A stretch of DNA of 9,033 bases from Prevotellaceae bacterium UBA1746 (GTDB lineage: Bacteria > Bacteroidota > Bacteroidia > Bacteroidales > Bacteroidaceae). The position numbers and the translations under genes are program-made. Shown here piece by piece: positions 1-4,657 of this stretch. Below the pieces are notes generated by a model. It was not told where the DNA came from. It worked only from the letters and a program-made list of their open reading frames with translations, and did no database searches. Location of the stretch: the NCBI GenBank assembly GCA_905369775.1, contig CAJPJR010000076.1, forward strand, positions 1-9,033, given 5' to 3'. The first letter of the stretch is position 1; each line of letters begins with the position of its first letter.

Positions 1-793
1 CCCTAAACCATCTAACAACCTCACCAACGTCACTTCGATCGGTATAAACAGCATTAAATCGGAAGGTAGAAAACCATTGAGGATGCTTTACCTTCACTTG
101 CTCTAAATTTGCCATCACAATGCCAAAAGAAGCACTACCGTTGTGCTTTACCCTATATGAATCATGGTATACATTGCCGTCAAGACTAATCAGCATTTTA
201 AATTTATGATGCGCCAGAAAGTCTGCATATTTTGCTAACAATACCCCATTCGTTGTCATGGTGAAAAACAAATCTCTATTATTGAAAGTAACGGATTCCG
301 CATATTGCACGATTTGCTGTACAACATCAAAATTCAACAAAGGTTCTCCTCCATAAAAACTTATAGCAAATGGTTCTTTAGGAGCATTTGAAACAGGAAC
401 TCGAGCGAAGATTTTTACGAAATAATCAATCACACACTTTGCCGTTTGAAATGACAAACTCCCCATTTGGGTTCTTCTGCTATCAAATGTATCATACCCT
501 TCACCATAACAGCAATAGCTACAGCTCAGGTTACAGTTTGTAGTCGTTTCAAATACGATCTGGGGTAATTGTATTAATGCTTGTTCTATGGTCTCCCTAG
601 AAATTCTTCCATCTAAGGGAGCGAAGTAATTATCCAAATAGCCCCTATCTCTTAGTAACAACAAAAAATCATTGTCCATTGCACCTGATTTAAAATGCTC
701 ATAATCATTGCGTGCAATAGGCATTAAGGCCTTTACCAATGGGCTATATAGGTAGGAGTTTCCTGATGCTGTTTTGAATACGATTGGTTCCAT
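1..793 (-). CDS. Radical SAM peptide maturase (partial, C-terminus off left edge)
   Basis: At least 264 residues are visible; the frame is open through position 1, so the 3' end is missing. About 85 N-terminal residues, without recognised motifs, precede the radical-SAM core. The 4Fe-4S motif CNLSCSYC (Cys87, Cys91, Cys94) is CxxxCxxC, which binds the cluster that cleaves S-adenosylmethionine. GGEP follows at about 148-151 in SFYGGEPLL, then TTNG and SLDG strands typical of the partial TIM barrel. This layout matches SPASM-type peptide-modifying radical-SAM enzymes, here resembling Bacteroidales natural-product maturases; any C-terminal SPASM cysteines would lie outside the window. The start is ATG at 793, the only in-frame ATG after a TGA stop overlapping the precursor's end. 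It lies 59 nt after the Cys-rich peptide gene (853-1044), its probable substrate. The modification chemistry cannot be read from the sequence; thioether or epimerisation chemistry are options by family. Base composition is A+T-richer than the housekeeping genes. Confidence 0.88.
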   Translation of the reverse strand, partial: MEPIVFKTASGNSYLYSPLVKALMPIARNDYEHFKSGAMDNDFLLLLRDRGYLDNYFAPLDGRISRETIEQALIQLPQIVFETTTNCNLSCSYCCYGEGYDTFDSRRTQMGSLSFQTAKCVIDYFVKIFARVPVSNAPKEPFAISFYGGEPLLNFDVVQQIVQYAESVTFNNRDLFFTMTTNGVLLAKYADFLAHHKFKMLISLDGNVYHDSYRVKHNGSASFGIVMANLEQVKVKHPQWFSTFRFNAVYTDRSDVGEVVRWFR

Positions 794-804
794 CTTGTAG
801 AAAG

Positions 805-836
805 TGGGAAGGTCATAAGAAAATATGACCTTCCCA
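805..836 (-). terminator. Hairpin between RiPP precursor and radical SAM gene (attenuator or partial terminator)
   Basis: A perfect inverted repeat, GGGAAGGTCATA (806-817) and TATGACCTTCCC (824-835), has a 6-nt loop (agaaaa) and one further T-A pair at 805/836. On the minus-strand transcript it is followed by ACTTTCT, only a weak U-run, and ends 11 nt before the radical-SAM start codon. Such hairpins between a peptide gene and its maturase usually lower read-through, so that more precursor than enzyme is made, or protect the 3' end of the precursor mRNA. The structure is seen directly; its role is inferred. Confidence 0.7.
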
Positions 837-852
837 AAGGATGATTGAGTTT

Positions 853-1044
853 TTAATCAATATTCCAGCTAGCTGTTGCTGCAATATCATCATACATAAC
901 ACCTTCGCCTTCTTTGATAAAGCACTCGCAAGGGCATGAGCAGTTACCTACGCGATAAGGATTGCCCTTCTTAGAAGACACCCTGAGTTTGTTTTTGAAC
1001 AGCTTGTTTTGCTCCTCAATAACAGACAATTTTAATACACCCAT
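853..1044 (-). CDS. Candidate RiPP precursor peptide, Cys-rich (radical-SAM modified)
   Basis: This is a 63-residue peptide beginning MGVLKLSVIEEQ. Residues 1 to about 32 are Lys/Leu-rich and leader-like (LKLSVIEEQNKLFKNKL). A compact core follows, with Cys35, Cys37, Cys39 and Cys41 in the pattern CSCPCEC, then a Gly/Asp/Ala-rich tail (GEG, YDDIAATASWNID). Its size, leader and alternating-cysteine core resemble the short natural-product precursors of Bacteroidales radical-SAM cassettes (the 'GG-Bacteroidales' type, TIGR04149-like, by memory of the family and not by search). The usual Gly-Gly before the core is absent; RVGN stands there instead. The gene for a radical-SAM enzyme starts 59 nt downstream on the same strand, with a strong hairpin between. 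ATG 1044 is the only ATG that gives this frame, and no Shine-Dalgarno site is seen, as is normal in this phylum. A small Cys-rich metal-binding protein is an alternative. Confidence 0.72.
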   Translation of the reverse strand: MGVLKLSVIEEQNKLFKNKLRVSSKKGNPYRVGNCSCPCECFIKEGEGVMYDDIAATASWNID

Positions 1045-1079
1045 AGTATTAATTGTTATAGCTCGAAAAATCTTACCTG

Positions 1080-1105
1080 TACAACGACGAGCCTATTTCG
1101 TTGCA
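1080..1105 (-). other. Possible weak hairpin upstream of the precursor gene
   Basis: TACAACGA (1080-1087) can pair with TCGTTGCA (1098-1105), an 8-bp stem with one G-U pair on the minus transcript and a 10-nt loop. A run of five Ts follows a few bases later in the minus direction. It lies between the end of smpB and the start of the peptide gene, so it could end smpB transcription or sit in the peptide leader. Within 1045-1187 I see only one promoter-like word, TACTGTTGC (1103-1111 on the minus strand), one mismatch from TAnnTTTGC and without a convincing -33 box. Confidence 0.25.
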
Positions 1106-1187
1106 ACAGTAGTTTGACTTACGACCCACTCTCTACATTGAGAACGGGCAATTTTATTTCCTTTTGAATCCAGAACGTGCTTCGTCT

Positions 1188-1667
1188 TCAGAATCGCTTG
1201 ATGAAGCGATCGAGTTCGCGCTTATCATCGCGATCACGGATGCTGGCGCGCTTGTCGTATTCTTTCTTACCGCGGCAGAGGGCGATATCGAGTTTGGCAC
1301 GTCCGTTGTCGTCGATGAACAACACGAGCGGAACGATGGTGTATCCGGGGGTGAGCGTATCGTTTTGCAACGAACGAATTTCTTTCTTGTTGAGCAGGAG
1401 TTTACGATCCCGGCGCGTGGCGTGATTATTGTAGGTTCCGCACGCATACTCGGCGATGTACATGTTTTTCACCCAGATTTCTCCGTCGTGGATGAAACAA
1501 AAGGTATCGACCAACGAGGCTTTACCGTCACGGATGCTTTTGATCTCTGTGCCGGTCAATACGATGCCCGCCATAAACTTGTCGATCACCTCGTAGTCGA
1601 AGGTGGCGCGCTTGTTCTTGATGCGCACGCGCTGCGGTTTGTTTTTGCCGCCGTTTTTCTTAGCCAT
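1188..1667 (-). CDS. smpB: SsrA-binding protein SmpB
   Basis: This 159-residue protein is of full family length (about 150-160). SmpB binds the tRNA-like part of tmRNA and carries it into the A site of stalled ribosomes for trans-translation, which tags the nascent peptide and frees the ribosome. Recognisable features are the basic N-terminus (MAKKNGGKNKPQRVRIKNKR), the conserved strand GIVLTGTEIKSIRDGKASLVD at about residues 34-54 (with the E-x-K-S-x-R core), the YNNHATRRDRKLLLNKKEI segment, and the basic C-terminal tail (KKEYDKRASIRDRDDKRE) that enters the mRNA channel. The ATG at 1667 overlaps the end of the DUF4375 gene by 8 bp, so it is the last gene of the helicase-DUF4375-smpB unit and probably translationally coupled. 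No strong terminator follows. No ssrA (tmRNA) gene is visible in the window. Confidence 0.97.
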   Translation of the reverse strand: MAKKNGGKNKPQRVRIKNKRATFDYEVIDKFMAGIVLTGTEIKSIRDGKASLVDTFCFIHDGEIWVKNMYIAEYACGTYNNHATRRDRKLLLNKKEIRSLQNDTLTPGYTIVPLVLFIDDNGRAKLDIALCRGKKEYDKRASIRDRDDKRELDRFIKRF

Positions 1668-2166
1668 GAGTGATGTCGATAAAGTCTGTGAGATGTTCGT
1701 CTAAATAATGAGCGACGCCGTTGGTAAATTCTTCTTCTCGTTCCATAAAGGCGTCGTCGAGGTCGTCGAATTCGGGAAACTGCTCATAGAGTGCCATAAA
1801 CTCCTCGTCTGTGCAGGGCTGTGTGAGCGCTTCGGCATGCAGTTCGTAAAGTTCGCGAGCACGATAGAGCAACTTAGAAAAATCTTTCAATCCCCAAAGG
1901 CGCATGGCTTTGGCGAAGGGGTTGAGGAAGAAGAAAGGCCCATAACCGTTGTGGATGAGTTGGATGAATCCGCCGTCACAGAGTTCATCACGCAAAATGA
2001 CGTAAGCCCACAAAGTGATTTGATCGGGCGACAATTGTGTGAGCGCGTCTGCAGTGAGGTTTCCTCCGGCTTGTTCTGCAATGGCATCGACCACCGTTTG
2101 CAAAAAGGCATCCACACCGCGCTCGGCGGCTTGCCGCAAAGTGGCATCAGAAAGGCTTATTTTCAT
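1660..2166 (-). CDS. DUF4375 / DMP19-type protein of unknown function
   Basis: This 168-residue soluble protein is acidic, with no signal peptide or membrane segment. The central part, ITLWAYVILRDELCDGGF (about 50-67) followed by an IHNGYG segment (about 71-76), matches the characteristic W/Y-x(n)-E-x-x-x-GGF-x-x-x-x-N-GYG core of the DUF4375 (DMP19 C-terminal) family. It continues into an amphipathic helix region (FSKLLYRARELYELHAEAL) and a very acidic stretch (EFDDLDDAFMEREEEF, about 132-147). DMP19, the family namesake, is a DNA-mimic protein of Neisseria; that function should not be carried over without evidence. The start ATG overlaps the helicase stop in an ATGA (2163-2166) and its end overlaps the smpB start by 8 bp, so the three proteins are made from one mRNA. 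A role near RNA or ribosome metabolism is suggested only by this context. Confidence 0.82.
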   Translation of the reverse strand: MKISLSDATLRQAAERGVDAFLQTVVDAIAEQAGGNLTADALTQLSPDQITLWAYVILRDELCDGGFIQLIHNGYGPFFFLNPFAKAMRLWGLKDFSKLLYRARELYELHAEALTQPCTDEEFMALYEQFPEFDDLDDAFMEREEEFTNGVAHYLDEHLTDFIDITHG

Positions 2167-3464
2167 TGTCTCATTTCCTCTATAATGGTTTTCATTCCCT
2201 TGATTTTCTCTCCCGCGACCTGTTTGAGCAGGGCAGCCAGCGCCTTGCGCTCAACGGCCACATAGGCGGTGTGGGCAGCCAATTCAATATGACCGATTTG
2301 TGCCGATCGGAGTCCCCCTTTCTTGCAAAGGAAACCAACGATGTCGGCTTTCGAGAGCTTATCGCGCTTACCGCGCCCGATGTATAAGACCGCCCAAAGG
2401 GGAGCAGCGGGGCGAACCGATACATGGTTCACTTCTTCGTTGCCTGAAAGTTCTACGAAATCGGGAGTCGTTTCCTCGGGACCTACAATCAGAAAAGCCT
2501 CTCCCACTGATTTCCAGCGCGCAGTACGGCCAGAACGGTGCGCAAACGTGGCTTCGTCGGTCGGCAGATGATAGTGGACCACGGCACCGACTTCGGGAAT
2601 GTCCAAACCTCGTGCCGCGAGATCGGTGCTGACCAATACATTCGCGGCGCCGGAACGGAAGCGAAAGAGCGCACGTTCGCGCGCATCTTGTTCCATGCCT
2701 CCGTGATAGACCACGGCGGTAAAGCGTTCGCTGCGCAAATACAGCCCTACTCTGTCTGCACTTTCACGATGCGCCACAAAAACGATGGTTTGTGCGGTGC
2801 CTTTCTTGGAAAGCAGACGGGCGAGCGTCTGTAGTTTGTCTTTTTCCGGCGAAGGAACGGCGTAAATTCGTAAGCGCTCATGCAAAGCCGATGTTTCGTG
2901 CAGAAAATCGATGACATGGTAGTCTCGATTGATCAGCAGTTTCGGTGCGCCGCTTTCTTCCTCGTTTTCCTCGTGGAAGGGCGTGGCGGAAGCGATGACG
3001 ACTTGCGGCACGCGACGCAGACTTTCTGCAATGCGCGCCATCTCCTCGCGGAAGCCAAACTCCCAACACTTGTCATACTCGTCGATCACCAGCAGGCGAA
3101 CGCCGGAGAGTTCGAGGTTGCCTTTGTCGATATGATCGAGCAAACGCCCGGGAGTGGCAATCACGACATGGGGTCGCAACTCGCGCAAGCGGCGATGCTC
3201 TTCCATCGCGGGGCGTCCACCGTATAGTGCCATGGCACGAACAACGGTTGATTGCTCACGAAGCACGCGTTCGACCTGCATGGCGAGTTCTCGCCCGGGG
3301 ACGACCACAACGGCTTGCAACGTGTCTATTTTTTCTTCAACGCGTTCGATGAGCGGCAATAAATAGGCCAGCGTCTTACCGCTACCTGTGGGAGATAGAA
3401 GCAAGACGCTTTCACGTTGTCGAATAGCCGCGTGTGCGGCTTCTTGCATGGGGGTGAGCACCAT
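2163..3464 (-). CDS. DEAD-box ATP-dependent RNA helicase, DbpA-like
   Basis: This is a 433-residue helicase if started at ATG 3464. Motifs in order: TPMQ (Q motif, 4-7), PTGSGKT (Walker A, 25-31), PGREL (Ia, 56-60), TPGR (Ib, 104-107), DEYD (motif II, 128-131, instead of DEAD), SAT (III, 159-161), STDLAARGLDIP (V, about 279-290), HRSGRTAR (VI, 309-316). The tail from about 355 (LYIGRGKRDKLSKADIVGFL) resembles the DbpA RNA-binding domain that targets 23S rRNA in ribosome assembly. The frame extends upstream to ATG 3569 (35 more residues). I prefer 3464 because the extra codons have low GC at third positions (13 of 35) compared with the start of the body (21 of 38), and the extension shows no helicase motif. 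It is the first gene of a coupled operon with DUF4375 (ATGA overlap) and smpB, downstream of a strong promoter. The rRNA role is inferred from the family. Confidence 0.93.
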   Translation of the reverse strand: MVLTPMQEAAHAAIRQRESVLLLSPTGSGKTLAYLLPLIERVEEKIDTLQAVVVVPGRELAMQVERVLREQSTVVRAMALYGGRPAMEEHRRLRELRPHVVIATPGRLLDHIDKGNLELSGVRLLVIDEYDKCWEFGFREEMARIAESLRRVPQVVIASATPFHEENEEESGAPKLLINRDYHVIDFLHETSALHERLRIYAVPSPEKDKLQTLARLLSKKGTAQTIVFVAHRESADRVGLYLRSERFTAVVYHGGMEQDARERALFRFRSGAANVLVSTDLAARGLDIPEVGAVVHYHLPTDEATFAHRSGRTARWKSVGEAFLIVGPEETTPDFVELSGNEEVNHVSVRPAAPLWAVLYIGRGKRDKLSKADIVGFLCKKGGLRSAQIGHIELAAHTAYVAVERKALAALLKQVAGEKIKGMKTIIEEMRQ

Positions 3465-3677
3465 AGCGATAGGATATAAAAAGGGCTGTGCCGGTGTTGA
3501 TGATGAAACTCCGAGTAGAAAGGATTTGAGTGCTCCGTCGTCCTTTGTAATCCGACTTCCACGCTGCATTGAAAGCGCAGCATCGGCACGCCATCGGGCG
3601 AAGAGCCTTCTCGGTGTTTAGAAAAGAATTGATGAGTATCCCAATCGAACCGACACAGCCTATGAGTATGATCGTGT

Positions 3678-3695
3678 GGTGCACTTTTCTGCACC
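3678..3695 (-). promoter_or_regulatory. Hairpin in the 5' leader of the helicase operon
   Basis: GGTGCA (3678-3683) and TGCACC (3690-3695) form a perfect 6-bp stem around a 6-nt loop (GAAAAG on the minus transcript). It begins about 15-20 nt after the predicted transcription start, so it would sit near the very 5' end of the mRNA, where stem-loops often protect against decay. The structure is seen; the role is inference. Confidence 0.4.
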
Positions 3696-3717
3696 GCTGT
3701 CTCTATAGCTTGCGATA

Positions 3718-3749
3718 GCAAAGTTAATCGTTTCTCTGCATACCGCAAA
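3718..3749 (-). promoter_or_regulatory. Bacteroidota-type promoter for the helicase-DUF4375-smpB operon
   Basis: On the minus strand a -33 box TTTG (3746-3749) is followed after 19 nt by TAACTTTGC (3718-3726), a full match to the -7 consensus TAnnTTTG with the usual spacing of the primary sigma factor of Bacteroidota. Transcription would begin near 3711. It lies in the gap between nudC, which ends at 3798, and the helicase gene, so it is well placed to drive the three-gene unit. Confidence 0.75.
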
Positions 3750-3797
3750 GAGAGAGTCGCATTTTTTTGTATGTCCCCCACAAATTGCCTCCGGTCT

Positions 3798-4580
3798 TCA
3801 CAGCTTCTGCTCGATCCAGCGATCGATCAATTGCCGTGCCAGACTCACTTTCCCGGGAATTTGTGGAAGCGCCTTGCGCTTGAACCACTGTCCTTTGCGC
3901 AATTCCGAACGCTGCAAAGAAAGTTCTCCGCTTTCATATGTTGCCACATATCCTACCATAAGCACCGAGGGATAAGGCCAGGGCTGAGATGCGCAGTAGC
4001 GGAGGTTTTTGACCAGAAGGCCCGTTTCTTCCATAATTTCTCTGCGCGCACTCTCTTCGAGTGTCTCTCCGGTCTCACAAAAGCCGGCCACCAAACCATA
4101 ATAGTCGCCGGAAAAATTACGGGCTTGCACCAACAGCACTTCATCATCGTCGCGATTGTCGCCGGGTGCACGGCGCTCGATGAGTATGATGACAGCCGGA
4201 CTGGGCGAAGGCCAATACTCGCGCTGGCATTGCGGGCATTTCTTTGAGATCTCGGTATGTTCTTCTAAGGGTGCTCCACATGAACCACAATAGCGCGTAC
4301 GGCTGTTCCAGTAAAGTAATTCGCGCGCTTTCCCCGCCATTCGGTAATCAGCAGACGACAAGTGATCGAAGGTTTGTCGCAGTCCCATCTGTTTTAATCC
4401 CACATCGGAACTGAGCGGATGATCGATCTCCACGGCGACGCATGTTGCGCCATCGAGAGAGGGCAACACTTGTCTTCTGTTCCACGGTTCTAACGCGATC
4501 GGAGGTTGTTCTCCCGTAGGAATCTCATTCGTATCGGTTAGAATCAGCTCTGACTGGTAGAATATAAACCACTTATTCAT
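3798..4580 (-). CDS. nudC: NAD(+) diphosphatase / NADH pyrophosphatase (Nudix)
   Basis: This 260-residue enzyme hydrolyses NADH or NAD+ to NMN(H) and AMP; in other bacteria the family also removes NAD caps from RNA 5' ends. The N-terminal domain (1 to about 95) is followed by a zinc ribbon with Cys98, Cys101, Cys115 and Cys118 (CGSC and CPQC). The Nudix box runs from Gly166 to Leu188 with G-x5-E-x7-RE-I-x-EE-x-G-L intact (REIMEETG), so metal binding and catalysis should be preserved. SQPWPYPS (198-205) is the NADH pyrophosphatase signature (consensus SQPWPFPxS) just after the box, which separates NudC from other Nudix proteins. The start ATG 4580 (MNKWFIFYQSEL) fits the family; the same frame is open to 4736, but that extension overlaps the terminator and the pgm 3' end. 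No promoter-like sequence is seen between the pgm terminator, 17 bp upstream, and the start. Confidence 0.96.
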   Translation of the reverse strand: MNKWFIFYQSELILTDTNEIPTGEQPPIALEPWNRRQVLPSLDGATCVAVEIDHPLSSDVGLKQMGLRQTFDHLSSADYRMAGKARELLYWNSRTRYCGSCGAPLEEHTEISKKCPQCQREYWPSPSPAVIILIERRAPGDNRDDDEVLLVQARNFSGDYYGLVAGFCETGETLEESARREIMEETGLLVKNLRYCASQPWPYPSVLMVGYVATYESGELSLQRSELRKGQWFKRKALPQIPGKVSLARQLIDRWIEQKL

Positions 4581-4597
4581 AAGATGATATGTAGAAG

Positions 4598-4639
4598 AAA
4601 AGGCAGCATCGTCTCCAGGGGAGGTAGATGCTGCCTTTT
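4598..4639 (-). terminator. Rho-independent-type terminator after the phosphohexomutase gene
   Basis: AAAAGGCAGCATC (4598-4610) and GATGCTGCCTTTT (4627-4639) form a perfect 13-bp inverted repeat. The 16-nt loop can itself pair CTCC with GGAG. On the minus transcript the stem ends in TTTT followed by CTTCT, and it begins 19 nt after the mutase stop codon. Its A/T ends make it nearly symmetric, so it could act in both directions. It lies only 17 bp upstream of the nudC start codon. Confidence 0.88.
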
Positions 4640-4657
4640 CGGAAAGTGATCGTCGGA

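Larger units (their letters stand above)
3465..3797 (-). other. Intergenic region: long leader of the helicase operon
   Basis: No convincing gene lies in these 333 bases. They hold the promoter at 3718-3749 and an untranslated leader of about 250 nt if the helicase starts at 3464 (about 140 nt if at 3569). Short open frames on the minus strand (from GTG 3684 and ATG 3781) run into the helicase in another frame; the one from 3781 begins upstream of the promoter. Neither resembles a known protein. A long leader on a DEAD-box helicase mRNA is compatible with post-transcriptional control, such as a cold response, but no known riboswitch is recognised. Confidence 0.5.

Noticed and set aside
1045..1187. 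Possible tmRNA (ssrA) or tRNA next to smpB, or an attachment site
   Set aside because: No tRNA-like acceptor/T-arm sequence, CCA end or tag-peptide frame is visible, and no repeat of a tRNA end was found. Only a weak hairpin is present.
1164..2265. Plus-strand open frames opposite smpB (1164-1673) and DUF4375 (1708-2265)
   Set aside because: Both are antisense shadows of clearly recognised minus-strand proteins and resemble no protein family.
3326..3781. 151-codon minus-strand frame overlapping the helicase start
   Set aside because: It starts upstream of the predicted promoter, runs 139 bp into the helicase in another frame and shows no domain.
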